Shown: positions 1-8,373, counted from the first letter of the stretch. The stretch: 24,071 nt of DNA from Acidobacteriaceae bacterium (GCA_031274845.1 JAISPN010000172.1:1-24071), one strand, 5' to 3'. Notes: generated by a model from the sequence alone, not told the origin. A program made the numbers and translations.

Positions 1-149
1 CGCCAGCGAGCGATGAGCGCGTCGATGGGACCAGCATCGAACTCGACACCGGCGCGACGCGCCAGTTCGTCGGCCACGGCAAACCCGATGTTATGACGCG
101 TGGCCGCGTAGCGCGGTCCGGGATTGCCGAGTCCGACTATGGCTTTCAC
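1..149 (-). CDS. pth: Peptidyl-tRNA hydrolase, N-terminal part (cut by window edge)
   Basis: Pth cleaves peptidyl-tRNAs released prematurely from ribosomes and recycles the tRNA in the cytoplasm. Only the first 49 or so codons are in the window. Translating the minus strand from a GTG at 147-149 gives VKAIVGLGNPG, followed a few residues later by RHNIGF. These are the family's N-terminal GLGNPG motif and the segment carrying the catalytic His. A GGGA-like ribosome binding site lies about 8 bases before the GTG. The gene starts 19 bp after rplY and is probably cotranscribed with it; rplY-pth is a common bacterial pair. The C-terminal three quarters lie beyond base 1. The identity is secure from the two motifs and the context; the GTG start is likely but not proven. 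Confidence 0.93.
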   Translation of the reverse strand, partial: MKAIVGLGNPGPRYAATRHNIGFAVADELARRAGVEFDAGPIDALIARW

Positions 150-168
150 AACCGCTTTCCCGACGCGG

Positions 169-852
169 CTACTTCTTCTTCTCTTCCTTGCCTTCTTCTT
201 CCTTCTTGCCCTTCTTCATCACTTCGGGCTCGGCAGTAGCGGCCGGTGCGGCTGCCGCGGTGGCAGACGCCGCCGACTCTTCCGCCTTCGGCAGGATGAT
301 ATGCACGAGCATCGCGTCGCCGTCGGTGAGCGAGTTCCACTTCGGGTTCGTCGCGACGTCGCGGACGCGGAGCCCCTGGTGCAACATCAACTCGGTGACG
401 TCCACGTCGATGTGCTCCGGGATATCGGCCGGGAGGCATTCGATTTCGATCTCGCGGCGCACGAACTCGAGGAGCCCGCCCTGCAACTTAACGCCGCGCG
501 GCTCGCCCTTGATGATGACCGGAATCGTGACCTGAATCGCGCGGTCCATCGCGACACGATAGAAGTCGGCGTGCAGGATGGCGTGCGTGATCGGATCGAG
601 CTGGTAATCCTTCACCAGCACCTTGGTTTCGTTTCCGTCCATCTTGAGCGAGATGAGCGTGTTGGCGCCGGAGTCGGAGTGCAGAATGCGCAAGAGCGCC
701 TTCGGCTCGACCGCAATGGGCGTCGGGTCGGCCACGCCGCCGCCAGTGACCGCGCCGTACATCACGGCCGGCACACGCCCGTCACGGCGTGTGCGCCGCG
801 CTTCGTTCTTGCCGAAGGTATCGCGTGCTGTTGCTTCGAGTATCGCTTCCAT
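169..852 (-). CDS. rplY: 50S ribosomal protein L25, long CTC (general stress) form
   Basis: L25 binds 5S rRNA in the large ribosomal subunit. The 227-residue protein is the long form. Residues 1 to about 95 are the L25 5S-binding domain (for example EARRTRRDGRVPAVMYG, and DPITHAILHADFYRV near its end). The following beta-rich C-terminal domain, to about residue 187, is typical of CTC proteins. The last 40 or so residues are low complexity: an Ala-rich linker followed by a Lys/Glu-rich charged tail. The E. coli protein is only 94 residues and lacks the second domain. The gene lies 21 bp after prs and 19 bp before pth, so it is probably cotranscribed with both. The identity is firm; the tail is variable in this family and its role is unknown. 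Confidence 0.96.
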   Translation of the reverse strand: MEAILEATARDTFGKNEARRTRRDGRVPAVMYGAVTGGGVADPTPIAVEPKALLRILHSDSGANTLISLKMDGNETKVLVKDYQLDPITHAILHADFYRVAMDRAIQVTIPVIIKGEPRGVKLQGGLLEFVRREIEIECLPADIPEHIDVDVTELMLHQGLRVRDVATNPKWNSLTDGDAMLVHIILPKAEESAASATAAAAPAATAEPEVMKKGKKEEEGKEEKKK

Positions 853-873
853 GGCTTCACAGTCCTTCTTTAC

Positions 874-1836
874 TTACACGAACAAACTGGAGACCGACGT
901 CTCCTCGTGAATGCTCTTGATCGCCTGACCGAGCAGCCGATCGACCGATAACACTTCGATCTTGCTGCACGCCTCGGTCGCCTTCGTCTGCGGAATCGTG
1001 TTGGTGACGATCATCTTGTCGATCGGCGATTTCTCCAGCCGCTCGATGGCCGGCCCCGACAACACCCCGTGCACCGCGCACGCCAGCACGCGCGCCGCGC
1101 CGTTGGCCTTGAGCGCCATCGCCGCTTTGGTAATCGTGCCGGCCGTGTCGACGATGTCGTCCTGAATGATGCAGGTACGTCCGTTGACATCGCCAATCAC
1201 ATTCATCACTTCCGCCGTCCCATCGTCGCTGCGGCGTTTGTCGATGACGGCAAGTTCGGCGTCGAGGCGCTTCGCGTAGGCGCGCGCGCGCTCGGCGCCG
1301 CCGACATCGGGCGCCACGATCGTCAAGTTCGGCGAATCGAGCCGCGCGAGGAACTCGATGATGACCGGGGCCGCAAACAGATGGTCGACCGGAATATCAA
1401 AGAACGCCTGAATCTGCGCCTTGTGCAGATCCATCGTGAGCACGCGGTTCGTGCCCGCGGCGCCGAGCACGTTCGCCACCAACTTGGCTGAAATCGGCAC
1501 GCGCGGCTTGTCTTTCCGGTCCTGACGCGCGTAGCCGTAATACGGAATCACGGCGGTAATCCGTGACGCCGACGACCGGCGAAACGCATCGACCATGATC
1601 ATCAGCTCCATCAGGTGCTGATCGACCGACCCGGTCGAGGTCGCGCACGTCGGCTGCACGACGAAGACATCCGCGCCGCGGATGTTCTCGTCGATCTGGA
1701 AGGAAACCTCGGTATCCGGAAACCGCTTGAGCCGCGCCTGCCCCACCGGCACGCGCAAGAACGAGGCGATCCCCCGGGCCAACTCCGGGTGAGCACTTCC
1801 AGAAAACACTTTCAATTCGCCGAACCCAGTCGACAT
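874..1836 (-). CDS. prs: Ribose-phosphate pyrophosphokinase (PRPP synthetase)
   Basis: Prs makes 5-phosphoribosyl-1-pyrophosphate from ribose-5-phosphate and ATP, the precursor for purines, pyrimidines, His, Trp and NAD. Visible landmarks are the N-terminal LKVFSGSAHPELA, the ATP-binding YYGYARQDRK, the catalytic region TMDLHKAQIQ, the flexible-loop segment GGAERARAYAKRL and the PRPP-binding signature DDIVDTAGT. The chosen ATG at 1836 gives 320 residues, the usual size. It has GGGGA 7 bases upstream, better than the in-frame GTG at 1854, which would add six residues. It lies about 40 bp downstream of tRNA-Gln and upstream of rplY in a conserved cluster. Nothing looks degenerate. Confidence 0.97.
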   Translation of the reverse strand: MSTGFGELKVFSGSAHPELARGIASFLRVPVGQARLKRFPDTEVSFQIDENIRGADVFVVQPTCATSTGSVDQHLMELMIMVDAFRRSSASRITAVIPYYGYARQDRKDKPRVPISAKLVANVLGAAGTNRVLTMDLHKAQIQAFFDIPVDHLFAAPVIIEFLARLDSPNLTIVAPDVGGAERARAYAKRLDAELAVIDKRRSDDGTAEVMNVIGDVNGRTCIIQDDIVDTAGTITKAAMALKANGAARVLACAVHGVLSGPAIERLEKSPIDKMIVTNTIPQTKATEACSKIEVLSVDRLLGQAIKSIHEETSVSSLFV

Positions 1837-1876
1837 CACGGTGTCCCCGATCACACCTGCAGCCTCTCAGAATGAG

Positions 1877-1948
1877 CTGGGGCGGAAGGATTCGAACCTT
1901 CGAATACGGGATCCAAAGACCCGCGCCTTACCACTTGGCCACGCCCCA
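1877..1948 (-). tRNA. tRNA-Gln, anticodon UUG
   Basis: Read on the minus strand, the 72 nt fold as a cloverleaf. The 7-bp acceptor stem (TGGGGCG with CGCCCCA) has the weak U1-A72 pair and G73 discriminator typical of tRNA-Gln. The D arm contains AAGTGGTAA, the T arm has GGTTCGAATCC, and the anticodon loop CTTTGGA gives UUG. The base pair closing the anticodon loop is a U-U mismatch. The 3' CCA is not encoded (CTC follows G73), so it must be added after transcription. It sits between ispE and prs, the same place as in Pseudomonas. Confidence 0.95.
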
Positions 1949-2048
1949 ACAACACGCCAACGCCCATGCGACTCTGCCGAACTGTGCGTGCGAAGCCGGA
2001 GAGACTCTCCTCAGGAGTGGAAGAAACCACGCGGTGCAAACGGTGATT

Positions 2049-2972
2049 TTAGCAGGTGGCCCGCATGACGGGCAAGCCTCGTCTTAGATCTTCGTTGCGC
2101 CGACGCTCGTACTCGCGACGGCTCAACGTCTTTGTGACCACCGCCCGGCCGCCAAAGGCACGTGCCACCTCGCGCGCCGCAGACTCGGCCGCGAAGAGTC
2201 CAAATACCGCCGACCCGCTGCCGGACATCGCCGCATACCTGGCCCCGTCACGGTACAGACGCCGGACGAGCGCCGCGATCTCAGGATGACGCGCCGCCAC
2301 CGGCGGCTCGAGATCGTTGCGAAGCTCCGACGAAGGTAACAAAAACGCATCGAGATCTGCCGTCCGCCGGGAGGATCGCCGGCCGACAGCGGCTGCGTTC
2401 GCGGCTTCGTCCCACCAGCGATACGCATCAGCCGTGCTGACGCCGAACGGCGGCTGGACGATCACGACCCAGACAGGCGGCAGATCGGCCAGCGGAAACA
2501 GGACATCGCCACGCTCGATGCCAAGCGCGGTGCCGCCGTGCAGGAAATAGGGCACATCGGCGCCAAGAGAACGCGCCATCTCCGTGAGCGCCGCCTCCGG
2601 GATCGACAGACGATAGAGACGCGCGAGCGCGCCGAGCGTCGCCGCGGCATCGCTGCTCCCGCCGCCAAGTCCCGCCTGCGAGGGAATCCGTTTGGTCACG
2701 CGGACCACCACCGGCGGCAAGGCGCGCCGCGTTGACATCGTGCGGCCAACAAGCGCGGCCGCTTTCCAGATGAGGTTCGTGCGATCCCTTGGCATCGACG
2801 GATCGTCACACTCGATGGCGAACGGCCCCGATGTCACCGCGAACTCAAGCGTGTCGTGGAGCGCCAGCGACTGAAACGTCGTGCGCAGTTCGTGAAAGCC
2901 GTCGGCCCGGATGCCGAGCAGACGCAGCGTCAGGTTGATCTTCGCAAACGCCCGGACGGTAAGCGTCTTCAT
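2049..2972 (-). CDS. ispE: 4-diphosphocytidyl-2-C-methyl-D-erythritol kinase
   Basis: IspE phosphorylates CDP-methylerythritol with ATP, the fourth step of the non-mevalonate (MEP) isoprenoid pathway. It is a GHMP-family kinase of 307 residues. The N-terminal AFAKINLTLRLLG carries the conserved Lys11 and Asn13. The ATP-binding glycine loop PSQAGLGGGSSDAAATL spans about residues 97-113. SLGADVPYFLHGGTA holds the catalytic Asp139, and MSGSGSAVFGLF is the C-terminal GHMP motif. The ATG overlaps the stop of the lolB-like gene by 4 bp (ATGA), indicating translational coupling. About 100 bp separate it from the downstream tRNA-Gln; I see no convincing terminator or promoter there. Confidence 0.97.
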   Translation of the reverse strand: MKTLTVRAFAKINLTLRLLGIRADGFHELRTTFQSLALHDTLEFAVTSGPFAIECDDPSMPRDRTNLIWKAAALVGRTMSTRRALPPVVVRVTKRIPSQAGLGGGSSDAAATLGALARLYRLSIPEAALTEMARSLGADVPYFLHGGTALGIERGDVLFPLADLPPVWVVIVQPPFGVSTADAYRWWDEAANAAAVGRRSSRRTADLDAFLLPSSELRNDLEPPVAARHPEIAALVRRLYRDGARYAAMSGSGSAVFGLFAAESAAREVARAFGGRAVVTKTLSRREYERRRNEDLRRGLPVMRATC

Positions 2973-3796
2973 CGCTGACGATCGCGTTCGGCGTGCGCGA
3001 GCGGGCCGGATTGCCGCAACTCATCAAGCGTCACCGGACCAAACCCTGCGGGAACACTCACGCGGAAGATACCGGGATCGAGCGCCGTATTCGTCTCAAC
3101 CTGCGATATCGAGAGACGCAAATCGAATTGTCCGGATTGCAGGCTCACGAAACGGACGGTCGACGGCCACCCGTTCCTGAAATCCTGATACTCCGCGCGC
3201 CAGCCGGCGCCGCCACCCATCTGATGCGTCACCGCCGCAACGCGCCACGGCAGAGCGGCCGTCTCACGATGGAGATAGATCTCTTCGTCGCCGGGAACGA
3301 TCCGCCAGTTTTCCCCCACAGACTCCCCGCCGCTTGCCGCGTTCGTCCGCGCGCAACCGGTCAGGGCCATCCGCAGATCTTCCGCCGTCAGTGGAATGCC
3401 GGCAATCGCCTCGATGACGTCTGCCGTATGCGCGCCAGTCAGCACGCGCCGATCGCGAGGGAGGAGTAACGTCGCCTCGTCCCCGCGCGCGGCCAGTTGA
3501 AAAACCGATGCGCCAAACGGCGCGGGCGCATCGAGAAACAGATCCGCCGGCGCGGCGACGCCGGCCAAAAGACGCGCGCGCAGTGATTGCGTGGCGACGT
3601 TACCGCTGACACTGATTTCGGCGGTCAAGGTGTGAATCGCGCGGCACCCGCGCGTGGCCTGATCGAGCGCCGCGGAAATGTCCGGCGCTGGCGTCCGCGG
3701 ACCGCTCGGCAACTTCATGAGCGGCACGCCGCACGCCGCGCTGACGAGGGGGAGAAGCAACGCGGCCGCGCCGAGCGCGCGCCGGACGCGCATCAT
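2969..3796 (-). CDS. LolB/LolA-fold outer-membrane lipoprotein (probable LolB role)
   Basis: A 275-residue predicted lipoprotein. The hydrophobic signal MMRVRRALGAAALLLPLVSAAC ends in a plausible lipobox with Cys22 as the lipidated residue. The rest is a beta-rich domain with LolA/LolB-like pieces: AIHTLTAEISVSG, the middle FGASVFQLAARGDEATLLLP, and a C-terminal part with YQDFRNGWPSTVRF and DLRLSISQVETN. LolB receives lipoproteins from LolA and inserts them in the outer membrane. Function is inferred mainly from fold and position: it is wedged by 4-bp overlaps between a TPR gene and ispE, the place lolB holds in gammaproteobacteria. Sequence similarity to classical LolB looks weak, so a different outer-membrane lipoprotein of the same fold is possible. 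Another ATG lies one codon inside the chosen start. Confidence 0.72.
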   Translation of the reverse strand: MMRVRRALGAAALLLPLVSAACGVPLMKLPSGPRTPAPDISAALDQATRGCRAIHTLTAEISVSGNVATQSLRARLLAGVAAPADLFLDAPAPFGASVFQLAARGDEATLLLPRDRRVLTGAHTADVIEAIAGIPLTAEDLRMALTGCARTNAASGGESVGENWRIVPGDEEIYLHRETAALPWRVAAVTHQMGGGAGWRAEYQDFRNGWPSTVRFVSLQSGQFDLRLSISQVETNTALDPGIFRVSVPAGFGPVTLDELRQSGPLAHAERDRQR

Positions 3797-5829
3797 TTCG
3801 GCAACTTCTGACGCGCCGACCGGATCTTCCGATCGATCCCACCTTTGTCGATCCCGTCGCCGTCGCCAGAGAGCGCCTTGTCCCACGCCTCAATCGCGGC
3901 GTCAATGCGACCGAGCTTGAAGAGGAGATCGCCGTAGTGCTCCTGCACGACCGAATTCGCCGTCAACTGCCCGGCGGCTTTTTGCAGCGGATCGAGCGCG
4001 AGATCGAACTTGCCGTCCTTGAAGTACGCCCAGCCGAGACTATCGAGATACGAACCGTTCCCCGGATCGAGCGCGAGCGCGCGATTAATCAAGTCGACCG
4101 ATTCGTTGATGCGCCCCCCGCGCTCGGCGAGCATGTAGCCCAGGTAGTTGAGCGCGGCCGCGTTGTCCGGTTCCTTGGCAATGAGATCGCGGAACACCGC
4201 TTCGGCCTCGGCATACTTCTTCTGCCGGTCGAGCGCCATGCCGAGCTCGAACGTAATGCTCGATTCGCCGGGAAACTTTGTCTGCGCGCCGCGTAGCGTT
4301 TCAATGGCTTTCGCGCCGCGATTGGTCTCTGAGTACGCCTGCGCCAACGACACCACGGCGGCCACGTTTTCGGATTGCGCCTTCACGAAGTCTTCGAGCA
4401 CGGCGAGACCGGCATCCACCTTCCCGCCGCTCCTGAGCGCGAGCGATTCGAGACGCGCGAGGCGCAAATCCCCCGGCCGATCGGCGCGCGCCTTCCGCGC
4501 CAGTTCCGCCGCGGCGCTGTAGTTCTTCGCCGCCATCTGCGCCTGAATCAGATAGCCGGTGAACGACGGATCGTTCGGCAGCGCCTTCTGCGCGGCTTCA
4601 AACGTCGCGATGGCCTTGTCGAATTGTCCAAGCTCCTGATAGGCGTAGCCAAGATACGGCACCAGGGTGCGGGTCGCGTTGTTGCTGTTGCCACGCGTCG
4701 CGGGGGTGCTCGTCGTCGCGGCCTGCTCGACCACCGGCGCCAACACATCGACAATCGACTGGAACTTGCGCTGGTCCATGAGCGCCGCCGCAAGCGCTTC
4801 GTAGGCGTCGAACCGCTGATTGTTTTGCGTAATCAGACGCCGTGCCGTCTCTGCCGCCGCGCCGCTATCACCGGACAGACGCTCCGCCCTCGACAAAAAG
4901 TACAGCGCATCGTCCGGAATGCGCGGCCCGGTGATCTCTCTAAGCACATCGCGCGCCCGCACCGCGTCCTCACGGCCGCCACTCGCCAGCAGCGCTTGCG
5001 CCAGACGAACCCGCAAGGCCGCGTTCCGCGGCGACACAGCCAGCGCCCGGTTAAACGCATCAACCGCTTCGTCGTAGTGACGCTCACGCACGTAGATGTC
5101 GCCCAGTTGCAAGTACAACTGCGGTGCGTCAGGCGCGTTCTCTTCAAGCCACGTCTTCGCTTCCGCCGCGCGTCCGGCGTCGGTGTACGCCTCGATCAAC
5201 AGATCGGGCCCTTGCGACCACTGCGGTTCCTGCTTGATGAGCTCGACGAGGATTGGAATCGCCTTGTTGAGCATGTTGGTGGCGATATACAAGCGCGCCA
5301 GCAACGCGCGCATGTTCGGATCGGCGGAATTAATCGATCCCTCGAAACTCTGCTCGAGATGCTGAATCGCCTTCGTCACGTACTCCTGACGCTCGGCCCG
5401 CGAGAGATTCTGCGCGTCTTGTCCGCCGAGCATCGACGCGTAGACCGTCCCGAGCACCAGATGCGCGTCGTGATCGTCAGGCGTAATCGCGAGCGCCTGT
5501 TCCGCCATCGCAATCGCGTCGGCCGGACGCTCCTCGCGCATGTAGAGATCGGCCAGATCGGCAGGAATGGCTGACGCCTTGGGATCGAGTTCCATCGCCC
5601 GCTTGTAGGCGGCAATCGCTCCGTCCACGTCTTCGTCTTCGATGGCGTGCGCGTGCAGGAAGAGCTCGTAGACGTCGGCCTTGCCTCCGCTCTGTGCTGG
5701 TACTGGCGCTGGCGCTTGTTGCGCGGGCGCCGCCGGCGGCGGCGCTGGACGCGACGGACGTCTGGGTTGAGCAACAGCAGCCACCGGCGCGACAAGGCCA
5801 AGTACGGCAACAAAGACGAGAGCTTTCAT
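3793..5829 (-). CDS. Secreted TPR-repeat protein
   Basis: A 678-residue periplasmic or outer-membrane-associated protein. It begins with a clear signal peptide (MKALVFVAVLGLVAPVAAVAQP), followed by a Pro/Ala-rich linker of about 30 residues. Tetratricopeptide repeats fill most of the remainder, for example DGAIAAYKRAMELDPKASAI, YDEAVDAFNRALAVSPRNAA, FDKAIATFEAAQKALPND and YAEAEAVFRDLIAKEPDNAA. The last repeats (NYLGYMLAERGG, then YLDSLGWAYFKDGKFDLAL) resemble those of the TPR protein next to lolB in Pseudomonas. TPR proteins are scaffolds; the partner is unknown, but coupling to the lolB-like gene suggests an envelope-assembly role. The ATG at 5829 is preferred because it places the signal peptide at the N-terminus; an in-frame TTG at 5850 would add seven residues. 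The gene diverges from the Trm112-like gene. Confidence 0.88.
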   Translation of the reverse strand: MKALVFVAVLGLVAPVAAVAQPRRPSRPAPPPAAPAQQAPAPVPAQSGGKADVYELFLHAHAIEDEDVDGAIAAYKRAMELDPKASAIPADLADLYMREERPADAIAMAEQALAITPDDHDAHLVLGTVYASMLGGQDAQNLSRAERQEYVTKAIQHLEQSFEGSINSADPNMRALLARLYIATNMLNKAIPILVELIKQEPQWSQGPDLLIEAYTDAGRAAEAKTWLEENAPDAPQLYLQLGDIYVRERHYDEAVDAFNRALAVSPRNAALRVRLAQALLASGGREDAVRARDVLREITGPRIPDDALYFLSRAERLSGDSGAAAETARRLITQNNQRFDAYEALAAALMDQRKFQSIVDVLAPVVEQAATTSTPATRGNSNNATRTLVPYLGYAYQELGQFDKAIATFEAAQKALPNDPSFTGYLIQAQMAAKNYSAAAELARKARADRPGDLRLARLESLALRSGGKVDAGLAVLEDFVKAQSENVAAVVSLAQAYSETNRGAKAIETLRGAQTKFPGESSITFELGMALDRQKKYAEAEAVFRDLIAKEPDNAAALNYLGYMLAERGGRINESVDLINRALALDPGNGSYLDSLGWAYFKDGKFDLALDPLQKAAGQLTANSVVQEHYGDLLFKLGRIDAAIEAWDKALSGDGDGIDKGGIDRKIRSARQKLPK

Positions 5830-5881
5830 CGAGAGGGAATTGTTCCACAAAACGGTGAGCGAGTGTCATATAGTCCGTAGC

Positions 5882-6052
5882 ATGTCTGTCGCTCCGGAAC
5901 TGCTCGAAATCCTCGCCTGCCCTCAGTGCAAGACGCCGGTCTCGCTCGTCCACGACGGCACGGCGCTCAAATGCGCCACCTGCCGCCGCGTGTACCCGAT
6001 CAAGGACGACATTCCGGTCATGCTCGTCGACGAAGCCACCATCGAACAGTAA
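5882..6052 (+). CDS. Trm112/YcaR-family zinc-ribbon protein
   Basis: A 56-residue protein of the UPF0434/Trm112 family. It has two CxxC pairs (Cys13, Cys16, Cys31, Cys34) expected to bind zinc, within LEILACPQCK and LKCATCRRVYPI, and the family's ending IKDDIPVMLVDEA. Eukaryotic and archaeal Trm112 activate methyltransferases; the role of the short bacterial form is poorly defined. In E. coli the relative ycaR lies between lpxK and kdsB, and here it precedes LPS-type genes, so a link to envelope glycolipid synthesis is plausible. No Shine-Dalgarno sequence is visible. A possible -10 (TATAGT, 5869-5874) would put the transcript start at about the ATG, so the mRNA may be leaderless. Confidence 0.9.
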   Translation: MSVAPELLEILACPQCKTPVSLVHDGTALKCATCRRVYPIKDDIPVMLVDEATIEQ

Positions 6053-6054
6053 TT

Positions 6055-7131
6055 TTGAACATCCTGCTCGTCAGGCTGCGGCAAATCGGCGACGTCGCCT
6101 TCACCACCCCGGCGGTCCGTGCGCTCCGTCAGCACTTTCCTTACGCGCACATCGCCTATCTCGTCGAACCGGCGGCCCAAAGTCTCGTCGCGCACAACAC
6201 GGCGCTCGACGAGGTGATTGTGGCGCCGCGCACCTCCGGCTGGCGCGGCCTCGTCAACGACGTGCGGCTCGGCGCGCGACTACGGCGCGCGCGGTTCGAT
6301 CTCGCGATCGACTTTCACGGCGGCCCCCGCGCGTCACTGCTCACGTGGCTCAGCGGCGCCCCGCGCCGGATCGGTTACGAGATTACTGGCCGTTCGTGGA
6401 TGTACACCGAACGCGTCAGCCGGCCACGCGCGCTGCGCGCCAGACATTCGGTCGAGAACCAGTGGGATCTGCTCGTCAGCCTCGGCCTCCCGCCCGCGTC
6501 CCGCGACAGGTTTCCCGTCGAGATGCCAATCGATCCGGACGCGGCCGTCTCGGTCGCCGCCAAGCTTGCCGCGTGCGGATACGTCTCCGGCGACCGGCTG
6601 GCGGTGCTGCACGTCAGCGCCGGCAATCCGTTCCGCCGCTGGCCTATCGAGTCGTTCGGCGAGGTTGCCGCGTCGCTCATCGCCCGGCATCCGGGACTAC
6701 GCGTGATCGTCACCTCAGGCCCCTCCGAGATCGACGCCGCGGCAAAGACGGTCGAGGCGGCGCGCGCGCGGCTCACCGCCGCCGAGCAACCGCTTGTCGC
6801 CGCGCCAGACGACCTCTCGCTCGCCGAGCTTCGCGCGCTCGTTGAACGCGCCGCGCTCTACATCGGCGGCGACAGCGGACCAATGCACATTGCCGCCACG
6901 AGTTCTGTCCCAATCGTGAGCCTGTACGGCCCGACGCTGCCAGCACGATCCGAACCGTGGCGCGCACGGCCCGAGCGGGCGATTGCGGTCGAGATCGCCG
7001 ATCTACCCTGCCGTCCGTGCGAGCAGCGCACCTGCGAACCGGGTGACTTCCGATGCCTCGGCCGCATTCAGCCATCCGCCGTGCTCGACGCCGCCGAGCG
7101 GTTGCTGTCGCAGACCGGACAAGCCGGATAA
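6055..7131 (+). CDS. Glycosyltransferase family 9, probable LPS heptosyltransferase
   Basis: A 358-residue GT9 enzyme expected to transfer heptose from ADP-heptose to the LPS inner core on the cytoplasmic face. The N-terminal Rossmann segment reads MNILLVRLRQIGDVAFTTPA. LHVSAGNPFRRWP opens the second domain, and GGDSGPMHIAATSSVPIVSLYGPT is the donor-binding GT9 signature at about residues 271-294. A Cys cluster near residues 319-334 (CRPC, then two further Cys) is common in this family. The open frame has no ATG near the expected N-terminus; the TTG at 6055, 3 bp after the Trm112-like stop, gives the canonical start, probably by coupling. Acceptor position (heptosyltransferase I, II or other) cannot be told. 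The heptose role is supported by the heptose kinase two genes downstream and by gmhA. Confidence 0.9.
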   Translation: MNILLVRLRQIGDVAFTTPAVRALRQHFPYAHIAYLVEPAAQSLVAHNTALDEVIVAPRTSGWRGLVNDVRLGARLRRARFDLAIDFHGGPRASLLTWLSGAPRRIGYEITGRSWMYTERVSRPRALRARHSVENQWDLLVSLGLPPASRDRFPVEMPIDPDAAVSVAAKLAACGYVSGDRLAVLHVSAGNPFRRWPIESFGEVAASLIARHPGLRVIVTSGPSEIDAAAKTVEAARARLTAAEQPLVAAPDDLSLAELRALVERAALYIGGDSGPMHIAATSSVPIVSLYGPTLPARSEPWRARPERAIAVEIADLPCRPCEQRTCEPGDFRCLGRIQPSAVLDAAERLLSQTGQAG

Positions 7132-7140
7132 GATTGAGCC

Positions 7141-8373
7141 GTGACTTCGGTTGCCGCGCCGGCACAGACCCAGAGCCCCTCGCGTGGCCACCGCGTCGAG
7201 CAGATCGGCCTGTTCGCGCTCTTCGCGATGGCCGCGACCATCCAGTTCTCCATCGCCATCGGCCAATCGTTCTTCGCCATCGCCGCCATCTGCTGGGTGA
7301 CAAGACTCATCACCGAGCGCGAAACACCCGCGGCCCCGCGTTTTTTCTGGCCCCTGCTGGCCTACGCGGGCGCGACGCTCGTCTCGGCCGCCTTCTCGGC
7401 GAATCCAGCCATCGGCTTTGCCGACTCAAAACAGCTCCTGCTGTTCCTGATCGTCCCGATCACCTACCGGCTGCTGACAGGACCGCACGTCCACGAGAAG
7501 CGCCCGCCTGACGGCCACACGAACCAGCGTGTCGCCAATCTGCTCACGCTCATCATGACCGTCGGCGCCGCCAGCGCGGCGCTCGGCATCTTCCAGTACG
7601 GTCTGCTGCACTACGACCAACTGAGCCAACGGCCGCAGGGGACGCTCGGCCATTACATGACCTACTCGGGGCTCTTGATGCTGGTGGTCGGTGTCGCGCT
7701 TGCCCGGCTGCTGTTCGCCAAAGACGAACGGCTCTGGCCGGCACTCGTGATGCCGGCGCTCATCATGGCGCTGGCGCTCACCTCGACGCGCAGCGCATGG
7801 GTCGGCATCTGCGTCAGCGCGGGTGTGCTCCTCACGCTGAAAGACTTCCGCTTGCTGGCTGTTCTGCCGATTGTCGGCGCGATCACCTTTGCCGCCGCCG
7901 GTCCTGCGATTACACACCGGCTGATGTCGACGTTTGATTCGAAAGATCCAACCAGACGCGACCGCGTCGCCATGCTCCACGAAGGCGAACTCATGGTGCG
8001 CGCGCATCCGTGGGTCGGCGTCGGCCCCAACATGGTTGAAAAGCTCTACAGCCAGTACCGCGTGCCCGAAGCGGTTGAACAGGTCAACCCGCACCTGCAC
8101 AACGTCCCCGTGCAGATTGCCGCCGAACGCGGCCTGCCCGCGCTCGCAATCTGGCTGACCTTCATCGGCGTGCTCGCCTTCGACCTGCTGCGCCTGGTGC
8201 GACGTCCCGCCGCGCGCACGGCCGCGGCCGCCGCGATCGCCGCGCTCGTCTCGATGCTGGCGGCGGGAATGTTTGAGTACAATTTCGGCGACTCCGAGTT
8301 CCTGATGCTGCTGCTCGTCCTCGTCACCATCCCCTTTGCCGTGCAGACGCCAGAAGATGCGTCGCACGCATGA
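7141..8373 (+). CDS. O-antigen ligase-like membrane protein (Wzy_C/WaaL family)
   Basis: A 410-residue polytopic membrane protein with about ten hydrophobic segments. A large periplasmic loop lies at about residues 265-340 and contains HPWVGVGPNM and NPHLHNVPVQIAAERG, the O-antigen ligase/polymerase signature with its conserved His residues. WaaL-type enzymes transfer undecaprenyl-linked O-antigen to lipid A-core in the periplasm; Wzy polymerases share the fold, so a polymerase is an alternative. A second conserved patch, TSTRSAWVG, precedes the loop. It starts with GTG 9 bp after the GT9 gene, and its stop overlaps the heptose kinase start by 4 bp. This places it in the same operon and favours an LPS role. 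Confidence 0.86.
   Translation: MTSVAAPAQTQSPSRGHRVEQIGLFALFAMAATIQFSIAIGQSFFAIAAICWVTRLITERETPAAPRFFWPLLAYAGATLVSAAFSANPAIGFADSKQLLLFLIVPITYRLLTGPHVHEKRPPDGHTNQRVANLLTLIMTVGAASAALGIFQYGLLHYDQLSQRPQGTLGHYMTYSGLLMLVVGVALARLLFAKDERLWPALVMPALIMALALTSTRSAWVGICVSAGVLLTLKDFRLLAVLPIVGAITFAAAGPAITHRLMSTFDSKDPTRRDRVAMLHEGELMVRAHPWVGVGPNMVEKLYSQYRVPEAVEQVNPHLHNVPVQIAAERGLPALAIWLTFIGVLAFDLLRLVRRPAARTAAAAAIAALVSMLAAGMFEYNFGDSEFLMLLLVLVTIPFAVQTPEDASHA

Noticed and set aside
1949..2048. Promoter or terminator between ispE and tRNA-Gln
   Set aside because: A short palindrome (CTCC TGA GGAG) is present, but there is no T run and no matching -10/-35 pair at proper spacing.
4375..5574. Plus-strand open frame of 399 codons opposite the TPR gene
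   Set aside because: Arg-rich shadow of the GC-rich TPR coding strand; no domain, no ribosome binding site, and the opposite strand has clear TPR repeats and a signal peptide.
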